Below are positions 34,501 to 45,560 of a DNA stretch of 64,000 nt, one piece after another. The DNA is from Bombyx mori. Lineage: Eukaryota > Arthropoda > Insecta > Lepidoptera > Bombycidae. The position numbers were made by a program, and so were the translations under genes. Each line of letters starts with the position of its first letter. The first letter of the stretch is position 1. Below the pieces are notes generated by a model. The model saw nothing but the letters and a program-made list of their open reading frames with translations. It searched no databases and was not told the origin of the DNA. The stretch covers positions 11,126,001 through 11,190,000 of the forward strand of contig NC_085119.1 in assembly GCF_030269925.1 (NCBI RefSeq), read 5' to 3'.

Positions 34501-35053
34501 GACAACGACTGTACTCTTTTTGTAATTTTTTTCAGCTCGACCGCATTTTCCGTTGCAATTTGTGGCTACGTGCTTGAATCGTTCAAGTATTTTGAGGTCG
34601 TTCGTAAGCCTCTTAATTTATTTGAAATTTAATATATTAAATTCGTCCTTAAGTCATTGCAATTAGACACACATAACCTCATGTCGAGTTACTATTAATG
34701 TTAAGACTTCGATTACATTGCTATATTATACTCGTTTAAATTGCGAGCAATGGCATGATGAGTTGCAGCCGGTGCCCTAACTTTAAACTAAGCCCCGAGG
34801 AGGCCATTATTCGTTCTGTAATTTATTTAATTGCTCTATGACGGTAATTATTCATGAAATTACGGCAATTATGTCTCGAGGAAACAATTATTTATTGTGC
34901 AAACTTGAGGTCTAACTCATATTTTATTCTATAATGCGTCAACAGATAACGAGACTGTGCTTTTTCATTGTTATTACTCTGGATTATGCTACTGCCATTT
35001 ACTACAGGAAAAGCAAGAAGTGATCAGAATCTAATATCTCAATGAAAAACAAA
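31546..35053. other. Long unannotated stretch
   Basis: 3.5 kb with no supported gene. The 77-aa frame at 34399-34632 lies in a slightly GC-richer patch but matches nothing I know. An AATAATAATAAAA low-complexity tract lies near 33862. Confidence 0.45.
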
Positions 35054-35370
35054 TCTGTATATATAAAAAAAAGTCGTGTTAGTTACACTATTTATAACTC
35101 AAGAACGGCTGAATTGATTTGGCTGAAAATTGGTGAGGAGATAGCTCAGAACCAGGAGAAGGACATAGAATACTTTTTATCACGTTCCCGTGGGACGCAA
35201 CATAAAACGTGGTATAACAAAACGCAACTGATATGGAATAACAAAACGCAACTGACAGCTAAACGTAATGTAGTCTGTGGTTAACTGAAAAAAAAGACCT
35301 TGATAAAATCTAAAGTCTGCTCATTTACCTATTGCCTCTAAGGCGAAACAAAGTTCGCCGGGTCGTCTAC
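35054..35370 (+). mobile_element. Helitron, Lep1-like
   Basis: Starts TCTGTATATATAAAAAAAAG after an A. It keeps AACTCAAGAACGGCTGAATT, as in Lep1 (CTCGAGAACGGCTGGA). It ends in a GGCGAA/TTCGCC hairpin (35342-35359), then GGGTCGTCTAC before T. The last base makes CTAC instead of CTAG, probably a point mutation. Non-autonomous. Confidence 0.72.
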
Positions 35371-35812
35371 TATATGATAATTTATTACATGCAGTGAACA
35401 GTATTAACGAAATATAGACATGTATGTTTGAAGTAAAGAATTTGAAAAAAATACATAAAACTCATTACTAAAACGACTTTTAAGATTTGATTAGACTGAC
35501 TTCCGTGACCACCAAAAATTCGGAAATTAGATATGTTATCGGAAATTATATGTATAATGAGAATAATAAACACGAGACTAAATCTTAAAACTAGTTTTAT
35601 ATATGTCTGCGACTCGCGAAAGCCGAAGAAAATACTATGAAAACACTTTTCACTTCACCAAAGTAATTGGAGATTGTCGTAGTTTCATGGGATTGTTGCT
35701 TAGAAGGAAATTAATTCTAATTTTTATTGTGAATTAACTGTGCAATACGGTAGTTGAAAACAAATACAAACTGAAAGACCAAATAGTATAATAATTTTAA
35801 AATTTTTTTTTT
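35371..35812. other. Mostly unannotated
   Basis: ACTCGCGAAAGCCGAAGAAA near 35610 and GTGACCACCAAAAATTCGGA near 35505 echo segments at 4988, 32853 and 38930, so a weak dispersed family may be present. No gene. Confidence 0.35.
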
Positions 35813-36033
35813 ACTAATGGCAGGGGTATTGTGAGTCCCCAGGAGTAGGTACCCTCATCCTTGCCTATTTCTAGCTCAGAGCAATAATACATTTCAATTA
35901 GAAGGGTAGCCGCTGTACATACCATAAAGACTGTGAACTAATATCTCATGGCTGCATTTGCGTTGTGGATGTCTATGAACTCCACCTAACAAGAACTGGA
36001 CCGGGAGCTCGTTCAACACTCAATAAAAAAGAC
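35813..36033 (+). mobile_element. Bm1 SINE, degraded
   Basis: ACTAATGGCAGGGGTATTGT, TTGCCTATTTCTAGCTC, then TAATATCTCATGGCTGC and the ACTCAATAAAAAAG end. Short form with many substitutions. Confidence 0.7.
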
Positions 36034-36374
36034 ACACCAATAATAATTTCTAATTTTCTAATTCTAATTGGCTAATTTTCGCTTTCGTAGTAGTAAGAAA
36101 AATGCTTTCAGTCATGTTTTCGACAGTATTATTTGTAATGATGTAATCAGATTTCTAAGCTACTATTGTGCTAACAATGTTTGGTCAAGAAATTCGTCAT
36201 AATGTAATAGCTAAAACGCATGGTGTCCAGAAGAACGTGACGGTGTTCAAGCAGGCAGACAGGTAATTTTTTTTATAAGGATCTGCTCACATTTACCTAA
36301 CGCGTGTTCACAAATGACTTCCATAATGAAGCTAGTTTAGGCTATATAACAAAAATCTAACCCATACCATCCAG

Positions 36375-36515
36375 CTTATTTCTGCTTCGAATCAATCAAG
36401 TTCCAGTTTGATGGGTAAAAATAGCCGTTACACATTACTTCGACTGTGTTTCAAGGTATATAGGGGGCTTTATGTCGTGATGTCTTCTGTAACCACTTAA
36501 TACCGGATTTGTCGT
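36375..36515 (+). mobile_element. Bm1 SINE relic
   Basis: TTATTTCTGCTTCGAATCAA, AGTTTGATGGGTAAAAATAG, then TGTAACCACTTAATACCGG keep the Bm1 order. Very diverged. Confidence 0.4.
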
Positions 36516-36689
36516 AAATTTCTTCACCACTTACTGGAAATCAAAGGATGACATATTCAGTTCGACAGATCTTTTGTGATAAACGAAAGCTGGCGAGTTT
36601 CAAATTTGGTCGAAGACTATTTAGTGTGGTTTCGAACAGCAAAATAATTGTAGCTCCAATATTCTTTAGATGGATCCCTTTATTTACCT

Positions 36690-36895
36690 ATGCTGATAGC
36701 CTTGAGAGGCTATATCAGCTTCACCCTAACGTGTAGGTGAGCTCATGGGGCTCAAACCGAAGTGTTGTTAGCACTGGCCCTAGCAAGAGCAGTGCTCCGC
36801 AGAATCTACCACCGGATCGGAAACGCGACCCACTGAGAAGATCCGGCGAGAAACTCAGTGGGCTGTGTTTGTGGGTAATGGATCCGAGTGAATAA
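36690..36895 (-). mobile_element. Jockey-like LINE 3' UTR copy
   Basis: CTGATAGCCTTGAGAGGCTA, GTGAGCTCATGGGGCTCAAA, then GAAGATCCGGCGAGAAACTC are the reverse of 9395-9580. Well preserved, 5'-truncated. Confidence 0.8.
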
Positions 36896-38450
36896 TATAT
36901 TGTCTTGTATTGTCTATATATTTACAACACTATAGTAGCGGTTGTAATTTTCCTTCAAGTCGATAAATTCGAAACATTTGAGAATAAAGGAAAATGGAGG
37001 CTGTGGGTACTCGGACAGTGTCCAGCCCGCATATTAATCACAGTAAGGCACCATCTGTCGTCCAGGAACGAGCGGTCTTGCCGGACTTCGTTTTAAATTA
37101 AAATATTTGGGTCCAACCGACAAATATGTAACATTTGGTGCTAATTATCGCTTAAAATTTCCATTCATTTTGATAAGATTATACTGTATTAAAACATCTA
37201 ATAACAAGGTTAAAGAAGCTAATTGCAAATAGATTAATAATTTAAAAAAAGGAGGACATAAAAAGCTTTTCTGTTTTAATTGTACATAAGTAACGATTTG
37301 AAAATAGTTAAAGCCAGGTTAGAAGTAACAAGGAAATAAGTTTTTTCGGCTATTGATCAGAATACGTTACAGATATGTGAAGTCAGACATCCCAAGCTAC
37401 TGATATGAACATACATATTTATTCACTTTATTTTCTTATCCCTACAAATATAAAACTATTTATCAATATAAACTTTATTTATGATATTAATTACTGTTTA
37501 AAAAAATGATATAATAATATGTACGTGCATTCCTTCAACCTCCTACTTGAGTCGATAATCCTTAATACTGCAGGTAGTGGCTTTTATAAATGACTTTTTC
37601 GAGGACCATCTTGCGTCAGCTCAGTCTATTCTTGGCTACGTGAATGGCATCGTGGACTGAGATGTTGAGGGCAGACCATATCTCGTCTTTTCGCATTAAA
37701 AGTGCACAATTTCCAAAAATATTCGGAATTGAGTATTAACCAATTACCAATTGAATTAATATGCGGAATCATTTGGTATCAGCAGTATTTTTCTCATAAA
37801 TACTGTCAAAAGAGCGTAGTTTAGTGTTAGTTTTTTTTTTTAGTTTACCTATGTTTTAACGACTATTAACAAAATTAATACATAATTTTATATTACTTTA
37901 AAAGACAGATAATGTAACTGGTAAAAAATAAAAAAAAATATGTTGCAAAGATGATTAATATTAAAAATACCACATGTTAAACCTTTAAAACGCTCTCTTG
38001 TAAAATTAGTAAGTTTTGAAATTGTACAGTTTTAATGCGAGAAGACGATCTGGTCGAACCAAATTTTAAGCTTACGATGAATTCCAGAGATATTCCTCGA
38101 AGTGCCTAGAAAAACCTCTACATAAAATTCAAAGGCATAAACAATTCTAAGCTGCAAGTTAAACATCCATAACAAAGGATCCTGGTTCCGAAGTGTGTAA
38201 GCGAATGGCTAGTTGGAATCCGGCGACGCGACCGTCCCGTTCGAAGTGATAAATTCATTTTTGGGTAAGGTTTAATTTGTTTTCCGGCGCGAGCGGCTAT
38301 CCGGAAAATGCCATATCTCATTGAACAGATTACTGAGATTACGAATTCATTAGGGACGGTGTGTATCTTTTGTCCAAAACAAGGGACGATGTTAATTAAT
38401 ATTTCGGGCGCATGTGTAGTTTTGTTTCGAAAACAATTAGTACTGGTAAT
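36896..38450. other. Long unannotated stretch
   Basis: No supported gene. A minus-strand patch near 37590-37700 (DEIWSALNISVHDAIHVAKN) could be another LINE carboxy-terminal relic, too weak to call. Confidence 0.4.
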
Positions 38451-38451
38451 T

Positions 38452-38699
38452 AGTAATTACTGGTCGTAGGACCTCTTGCGAGTCCGTGCGGGTAGGTAAC
38501 ACCAGCCTGGCTATTTCTGCCGTGAAGCAGTAATGTGTTTCGGCTTAAAGGGCGAGGCAGCCATTGTAACTATACTGAGAACTTAGAACTTATATCTCAA
38601 GGTGGGTGGCGCATTTACGTTGTAGATGTCTATGGACTTCAGTAACCACTTAACACCAGGTAGGCTGTGAGCTCGCCCACTTATCTAAGCAATAAAAAA
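38452..38699 (+). mobile_element. Bm1 SINE, short form
   Basis: Runs from ACTGGTCGTAGGACCTCTTG to CTTATCTAAGCAATAAAAAA, near consensus. Confidence 0.93.
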
Positions 38700-38872
38700 C
38701 TAATTTTTTTTTAATCTACCCAAATATTATGTCAGAAAGTTCCTTTGTTGAGTTTTTTTAATATCGGAAGACGCTGTACGGTATTTAGTAAAATTTGTAA
38801 GTCTTGATGAAAAGCGTGTTATATATTCTGAATTTTACATAAATTTACATCAAGCAGTAACTATTACTTGGG

Positions 38873-39130
38873 TTTTCCAGAGTCGAAGACGTAGATTATT
38901 AAAAGTAATTTTACGATTATTCGTCTGTGACCACGAAAACTGTAAAATATTCGAAACGACAGAAATAATGCGATTACAATATAAAAAGCGGGATATTTTC
39001 TTCGTTTTTCTAGAATCGTAGACGTACATAATTAAAGCTAATTTTACAGATATTCGTCCATGACAACTAAAACTGTAAAATATTCGAAAAGTCAGAAGAA
39101 ATGGAACGACAATATAAAAAGTATGAGATT
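38873..39130 (+). repeat. Two-unit tandem duplication, about 131 bp per unit
   Basis: Unit 1 begins TTTTCCAGAGTCGAAGACGT at 38873 and unit 2 begins TTTTTCTAGAATCGTAGACG at 39005. Both contain AAACTGTAAAATATTCGAAA and end in ACAATATAAAAAG. The units differ by substitutions and small indels, so the duplication is not recent. Confidence 0.8.
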
Positions 39131-39559
39131 AAGCCGTAAAAGTAGTTTTAATTATGACTGAGCAATTTCCTAAAATCTGAAAAAAAAAGTTCCCCGAGAT
39201 TTTGCCCGCCTTCGGAATTTATTTTAGTTACATACCTAAATCGCTGGGAAGGTGATTACGGTGCACCTCAGACGAGGCCCGCAATTAATTCCTGCTCGGC
39301 GTCGTCCGCAGTTGCCCGCAGACAGCCGCAGATGGTCGCAGTTGGCCGCACGAAGCTGCGGTGACCTGCCCCGGACACGATGCCCGGAATCTTAGTAACA
39401 TTGATTGACCGGAATTATGTAGCCTGTTAGACTAGCGTTTCCAATCCAATCCGTAGCGAATCCAATTTGCGTGCGTTTTTGGTACCCAAAACTTAGTATA
39501 ATTTTCAGATTCTTTAAGTGGTCTTGTCGTTGCTTAAGATGCATTTCCAGTTATTTTTA
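39131..39559. other. Unannotated; contains a CCGCAG-rich patch
   Basis: 39306-39362 repeats CGCAGTTGCCCGCAGACAGC-like words, a GC-rich island in AT-rich DNA. No gene. Confidence 0.4.
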
Positions 39560-39800
39560 TAGTGGTGGTGGGACCACTTGTGAGTCCGCGCGGGTAGGTA
39601 CCACCACCCTGCCTATTTTTGCCGTGAAGCAGTAATGCGTTTCGGTTTGAAGGGTGGGCAGCCGTTGTAACTATACTTGAGACCTTAGAACTTATATTTC
39701 AAGGTAGGTGCATTTACGCCACATATGTCTATGGGCTCCAGTAATCACTTAACACCAGGTGGGCTGTTAGCTTGTTCACCCATCTAAGCAATAAAAAAAA
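39560..39800 (+). mobile_element. Bm1 SINE, short form
   Basis: Runs from AGTGGTGGTGGGACCACTTG to CCATCTAAGCAATAAAAAAA. Confidence 0.93.
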
Positions 39801-40479
39801 TAACACTCTTAAAATATTGTTATCTTCTCATAATGGTAATTTTTCAAAAATATTTCAGTAACTTTTTTCAGCTTTCTTATTTTTTAGTTTCTATTTCGAC
39901 TTTGCGATAACGCGTAATTCTAATCGTTAAACAAATACTTCTAAAGTTTAATTTCATTACAATAAAAAAAACCCTGCTTAAATACACCATATCGAACATT
40001 AAAATATCAGAACACATTACAAGAAATTTATAATCATATTAAACAAAGAAACCTATAATTAATATTAACAATACAGCGCACTGTGAATAAATTTACTGGG
40101 TCATAACAAAGATATTAATATACAATCTTGATAACTCCACACCTTTACCTGAATACTTAATCGCGACACCATGCGATCAGTATTCCGTGGAGGCACTTCG
40201 TATCCCGGGGTCCCGATAAGCCTCCTTCGCAAAATCCTGGGATCCTTGTGACTAATCGCCGGGATTCAAGTCGCGCCGTCTCGCGATAATCCCGTACAAA
40301 TTATAGGGGTGCTTATTACTGGCTCAGGTTTTGCGGATCATTATTAGACAGTTGAGGTAAATTCAATGTACTGAGTGTTTTCGTTATAGAAATTAAATAT
40401 TAAGATTTAATTACTTATATTTAGACGAAAAAAAAATTAAGAAAAAAAATGAACTCAAAGTATTTTTGATTTCACAGAC
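39801..40479. other. Unannotated stretch
   Basis: AT-rich with a GC-richer patch at 40190-40310 but no open frame of note. Confidence 0.4.
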
Positions 40480-40665
40480 AAATAGGCTCACAACCCATAG
40501 CTGATAGCTAGAGCTAGATAAATATAGCTGATGAATACTGCCTTCCACTTTTAGAAATAAGGTCGAATTTTCTCTCCAACCTCCAAATCGGAATGCATGA
40601 TTGCTTTACGGTGAAAGTATGCACGATGGTAGTACTTCTGCCTGTAAGTACGCAACTCCATTATT
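40480..40665 (-). mobile_element. Bm1 SINE relic
   Basis: GCTCACAACCCATAGCTG, CTCCAAATCGGAATGCATGA, then TGCTTTACGGTGAAAGTATG and GATGGTAGTACTTCTGCC keep Bm1 order on the minus strand. Heavily diverged. Confidence 0.5.
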
Positions 40666-41920
40666 ATCAATAAAAGTTCTGTGAAAATAATAAACGGCCA
40701 AAGTGAAAAAAATATATTTAATTACATAAAATGTGGTAAGCCTGCTCAGTGGTTTCAAAACATCAAGAATGTGACTGAATTTAATTAGAGAATTAAATTC
40801 CAAAAATCAAAACAATGAAAACTGTAAAAGGGAAAAACATAAAAGGAAATAATAGGAGATATAAAAGAGGACAGTTTGCGTGACAAAGCCGCATGCGGGC
40901 CCCAGATATTGACAGTAAATTTCATTCATACGGCATTAGTGCCGCGCCATCAGATACAGGGTGTCTCTCGCAAACAATACGCCATAGAATACATAGACAC
41001 GGACTTAGACGTCAATACATTGTTTCGAAAATACATTGTCTTGAAATGTTTTGACTGTTGTGAAGTGTACTCGGTGTATTCGGTGTATTCCAGAATATTC
41101 CATGATGAAAAGATATTTTAGAATGTAGCTGTTTAAATATGTACCGTTGCTTATTTAAAATTTGTACATAAGACCCGAAATTTTAACTGAAAAAAATCGT
41201 AATATTATAAGAAAATAAAATAAAAGGCTGAGTAAAAAAAAATCCTCTGTATGCAGATGAGTATACCATCCACTTGATGGTAAGCAATCATTGCTGCTCA
41301 TTGAAAGGCACTTTGTAAAGCGATTGAAAGCTAATTATAAACAGCAAATAACTATTATAAAATTGATACCGGTTTTTTTTTTAATTGGTAATATTATTTA
41401 ATGAAAACACTATTTTTCTTCAAAAATACATTTGCTTCTGAAAACATTTCATGACATCTTACATAGCTGGAATGTGTATTATCTATGCGTTTGTAGGTCT
41501 ACGCAATGCTACATTGAGCGTAGTAGGGCTACGGCAGCGAGCTACGAATCCGCGCCCACCGCGACCAGTTCCATTAGGACCAATTTGAAACACGAAAAAA
41601 AGTTCCCTGAAATTTGAAGTTGTTGCTTTTTAGTGGTGATTAAAATATTCAACTCTTTTTTATACACAAACAGTCGTACTTATACATATAATCGAGGAAA
41701 TATAACGGTTTTTTTTTCGTTACACCCAAAAATGTGCCATATAGGGATCATCAAAATTTATTTATAGAATATATGAATGAACGCCTGAATAATGAAAACA
41801 CTTTTGCTGAAAAACAAAAACAAATACTATTAAACAAAAATTAATCGGAATATGATTTAGCAATAATAATTTCTCGGTTACATTATAAATTATATTACAG
41901 TACATTACATTACTATTATA
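40666..41920. other. Unannotated stretch
   Basis: Short open frames (40876-41121, 41432-41617) without recognisable motifs. A LINE-tail-like GCAGATGAGTATACC at 41256 is too short to call. Confidence 0.4.
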
Positions 41921-42085
41921 AAGGAGTACAAATAAGTTTCCGCCGTTTTTTGTCGAAAAAATAATATTGATTATAAAAGAACGGTAATTTGAATTTTTCA
42001 AGCCGATTATCATCTGTGAATTCGAACGTAAACCTCGTGCCACGCCAATTTTCTCAAAACGGCGGAAACTTATTTGTACACCTAA
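41921..42085. mobile_element. Small MITE with 24-bp perfect inverted arms
   Basis: GTACAAATAAGTTTCCGCCG continuing into TTTT (41926-41949) is exactly reverse-complemented at 42056-42079. Similarity extends outward to AGGAGTAC/GTACACCT, with TA on both sides (41919-41920 and 42086-42087). TA flanks and AGG-type ends fit a Tc1/mariner-related MITE. No coding capacity. Confidence 0.72.
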
Positions 42086-43135
42086 TAATTAATTAAAGTA
42101 AACTAAAATTGTTCAAAATAATATTTTAGCTCTTTCCACAAAAGCTACATTAGTACAAATTTGATTTCGTTTTAAGTTTGTTTGTCATACGCAATGAAAA
42201 AAAAAACACATTTATTTGTAACATACATAAATCAAAACAACCATTATTTGTTTGTCAGAAGTTACATTGTTATCCGTATCAAAATCCCGGAACAAGATTT
42301 CGTCCCATTCTTCAAGTTAAGCCAATATTTAGCGAGACCGGGACAACTTCCGCGAATGTGACCGGGTAATTTATAGCAGGACAAACTCAAGTTTATCGAA
42401 AGAACGAGAATAACTTTATTATATACTGACCGGAACTAGGGTGGACTCGGTCTCGGCAAAGAAATAATGGTCCACAAAAGTGCTTGAAAAAATAAATTTT
42501 TACTTTTTATATTTTTTACAGTTTTTTGTCTATCATGGTATTTTATTGTGTAATACATTCAATAGCCACCTTAGCTCACTTTGTATCTCTATTGGTTTCA
42601 GTGTCTTTTTTAAATATTTTTGGTATAAAAGAGGTTTCGGTGTGGTAGTCTTAAATGTTCGCAGTACCCATAATACAAAAGGAAAAGCTTATTGAAAATA
42701 GAGCTTTAAAGACATTAGCAATAACTCATACAACAACACCTTAAAATGAACGATGAACACTGTCCTGAAAATATAGCTTTACAATTTTATTCGATGTAGT
42801 GAAAAACACGATACCCGAACTTAATGATACAGTTTTGTTTACACCTGTACCGTTTTACGTCATCCCATTTTTCCCCTGTCGAAGGAATTTCTGTGCAATG
42901 ACGAAATATGTCGCGTTTGTCCGGCGCGGGACTCATTGTAAACACATTTCGCGAATCGTTTGTATGCTCTCTGAAAAACGTTTCCACTGTTATTATTATG
43001 CTATTTAATTTAATCGTACATTTTCTTCAGGCTTAGCGTTCACGTGAATCCTTTCTCAGATTTATACTGAAAGACAATGCCGATTTTGTTTTAATATCAA
43101 GATCTGTTTAGCATGTCAATCCTTTGCTTGCTTTA
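42086..43135. other. Unannotated stretch
   Basis: No supported gene. Opposed frames at 42787-43008 have no recognisable motif. Confidence 0.4.
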
Positions 43136-43641
43136 TCTATATATATAAAAATGAATTGCTGTTCGTTAGTCTCGCTAAAACTCGAGAACGGCTGGACCGA
43201 TTTGACTTATTTAGGTCTTGAATTATTTGTAGAAGCTCAGAAAGGGTTTAAAAGGCAGATAAATATGAAAATGCTCGGAATTAAATAAAAATAACAATTT
43301 TGTTTTTCCTTTGACGTGTCCACCGTCGCGGCGTCGGATGGATTCCTTTTGTTTGTTTTAAGTTTATTTTATACTAGCGACCCGCCCTCGCTTCGCTTCG
43401 GAAACATTAAAACACACATGAAACAAACAAACAAAAAAGTATTAAAAAAAGTAGCCTATGTTCATCAGGGACAATGTCGGCTTCTAATGGAAAAATAATT
43501 TTTCAAATCGGTCCAGTAGTTTCGGAGCCTATTCGAAACAAACAAACAAACAAATCTTTCCTCTTTATAATATTAGTATAGACAAAAGTTAGGTCTTTTA
43601 TTTATCGATTGAGGCACTACGAAGTCTACCGGGTCAGCTAG
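43136..43641 (+). mobile_element. Lep1-type Helitron with nested insertion
   Basis: Starts TCTATATATATAAAAATG after A and ends GGGTCAGCTAG before T, matching 22019-22306 nearly base for base. It is enlarged by the foreign segment at about 43375-43583. A short CGGCG expansion near 43331 also differs. Confidence 0.85.
43375..43583 (+). repeat. CTAGCGACCCGC repeat inserted in the Helitron
   Basis: Comparison with the uninterrupted paralogue (TTTATACAAAAGTT at about 22242-22255) places the insert between TTATAC and AAAAGTT. The insert starts TAGCGACCCGCC and ends TATTAGTATAGAC. This is the most complete copy of the family seen at 2941 and 14714. Confidence 0.82.
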
Positions 43642-43899
43642 TTCATTTTATAAAAGTGTGCTGTTTATTTAAATCTACTATTATGGTTTATGTTTTAATG
43701 TTAAAACTTAATTTGAAAATAATAATTAGGTAGATTTGTGTGTGTGATGTGAATATAGTTCTATAATGAAGAAAAACATTTTTGATTGTCTCGTTAGTCT
43801 AGGAGTTTGATATCTCGTCAGTATCTTTAGTTATCCCAGGTCTATGCACTTATTCTTGTCAAGTATCTGAGTTAATGGCACCCATGAAATAGAACAAAA

Positions 43900-44155
43900 T
43901 CCTGGCCTTGTAATTGTATTATGATGTACAAATGCTCGGTCTTTTGATATACGACTATAATTGTATGCTTTTACATTCTGCCTATTTCCATGCCATGAAG
44001 CACTCATCAATTCTGGTATGAAGGAAGGGATAGCTGTTCTTACAATAATTCTAACTCATTAATAAGTCAGTCGCCGATCGTGGCACTATTGCGAATGGCT
44101 CCGGTGATCACTTAAAAGTGGCCCCTGAGCTCGTGCGCTCATCTACAGCAATACA
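43900..44155 (+). mobile_element. Bm1 SINE relic
   Basis: TGCCTATTTCCATGCCATGA, AATTCTGGTATGAAGG, then ATGGCTCCGGTGATCACTTA and GAGCTCGTGCGCTCATCTAC. The order is kept but highly diverged. Confidence 0.65.
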
Positions 44156-44859
44156 TAAACTATTATTTTAAATTAATGAGAAGATATTAATTAACAGTAG
44201 AAGAAATTAAATAACATTAATTTTAATAGTATTAACAGTGTTAGGCTTACGAAGATCCGATAAATCCGTAATATAAATATGCATTGAGCTCATGTACTAA
44301 CGCTAATAGAATATTGTTACAAAACAAAGACGTTCCAGTCAATAACAGCAAAAAATCCAAAGAACGTCTCTTTGAAGTATATAGGTACAAAGGTTTTTTT
44401 TTTGTTGGAATAAATGAAAAGTGTCCAATAAAGTTTCATTTGCCGTCCACTCGGTAGGAAGCAGGACAGATATGATACTGTCAAGTCCCGTTTACGCTCC
44501 ACTACATCTATTCATGGCGACGTCTTAACAGATACTTGACAGAACAAGAACGTAACTTTCTGCGTTTCGAAATAATAATCTGTTGAATTTTTCTTTCTTT
44601 ATTTGAATTTGTTTCTATAGTTATAGTATAAAGAAGTAAATTAGTTTTTTTTATATCTCACTGAATTGCTAAATTAAATCTGTTTTCAGGAATTAAAGTT
44701 TATATAATCCCCGGCAATCCAAAATTAATATAAACATACATCGACAACTTTTGCTTGCTTGTAGTGAATAATGTGTCAGACAGACAAGCTCATTAGCTCT
44801 CATCTAAGATTAAGCAGTTTCCGGAGGACAAAAATCACAGCATGTTTTTTTTCCCTACC
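44156..44859. other. Unannotated stretch
   Basis: AT-rich, no recognised feature. Confidence 0.4.
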
Positions 44860-44985
44860 TATGCTGGTAGCATTCAGAGGGTATTTCAGTTTCACCCTAG
44901 CGTGTAGGTGCCTTTTTGGGGCTCAAACCGGAAGTGTTGCTAGCACTGGCCCTAGCAAAAGCATTGGTTCGCAGAGAGCATGAAT
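44860..44985 (-). mobile_element. Jockey-like LINE 3' UTR fragment
   Basis: CTATGCTGGTAGCATTCAGA, then GTAGGTGCCTTTTTGGGGCT and GCTAGCACTGGCCCTAGC parallel 36700-36790. T7 at 44845-44851 may be its poly(A). Confidence 0.7.
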
Positions 44986-45117
44986 GTTACAACATATTCT
45001 TATGAATGCGTTATTATTCATTTTCGAAGTCTCGCATTTCTCAGAAAAACTGAAGAACAGGAAAATGTGCAGGCTCATTGTAGTAATAAAACATCATAAA
45101 TATTAATGAAGAATTTT

Positions 45118-45560
45118 GATGTCGTCGTGGCCTAAAGGATAAGATGTCCGGTGCATTCGTATCGAGCGATGCACTGGTATTCGAATTCCGCAGGCGGTTA
45201 CCAACTTTTCTAATGAAATACGTACTTAACAAATGTTCACGATTGACTTTCACGGTGAAGGAATAGCATCGTGCAATAAAAATCAAACCTGCAAAATTAT
45301 AATTTGCGTAATTACTGGTGGTAGGACCTCTTGTGAGTCCCCACGGGTAGGTACCACCACCCCGCCTATTTCTGCCGTGAAGCAGTAATGCGTTTCGGTT
45401 TGAAGGGTGGGGCAGCCGTTGTAACTATACTGAGACCTTAGAACTTATATCTCAAGGTGTGTGGCGCATTTAGGTTGTAGATGTCTATGGGCTCCAGTAA
45501 CCACTTAACACCAGGTGGGCTGTGAGCTCGTCCACACATCTAAGCAATAAAAAAAATAAA
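45118..45560 (+). mobile_element. Bm1 SINE, full length
   Basis: Best complete copy. The tRNA-derived head begins near GATGTCGTCGTGGCC, with an exact TRGCNNANNGG A box (TGGCCTAAAGG, 45128-45138) and a weaker B box (TATTCGAATTC, 45178-45188). A linker follows to 45310, then the body from ACTGGTGGTAGGACCTCTTG to CATCTAAGCAATAAAAAAAA. Bm1 is transcribed by Pol III and moved by LINE machinery. Flanking duplications are not clear. Confidence 0.93.
45128..45138 (+). promoter_or_regulatory. Pol III A box of full-length Bm1
   Basis: TGGCCTAAAGG fits the TRGCNNANNGG consensus at every position. It pairs with the B-box-like element 50 bp downstream. Confidence 0.75.

Noticed and set aside
34399..34632. 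77-aa frame in a GC-richer patch as a possible exon
   Set aside because: No recognisable protein, no convincing splice context, and it ends in AT-rich sequence.
37590..37700. Possible LINE carboxy terminus on the minus strand
   Set aside because: A few suggestive residues only (DEIWSALN, HVAKNRL); below the standard for a feature.
39306..39362. CCGCAG-rich words as a possible CRISPR-like or tandem array
   Set aside because: The words are irregularly spaced and short, the host is a eukaryote, and there is no repeat-spacer pattern.
41476..41540. GTAGGTCTACGCAATGC/GTAGTAGGGCTACGGC as MITE ends
   Set aside because: The inverted match is short and imperfect, with no paired flanks.
45118..45200. 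tRNA gene candidate (A and B boxes)
   Set aside because: The head of a Bm1 SINE; no full cloverleaf forms and the rest of Bm1 follows.
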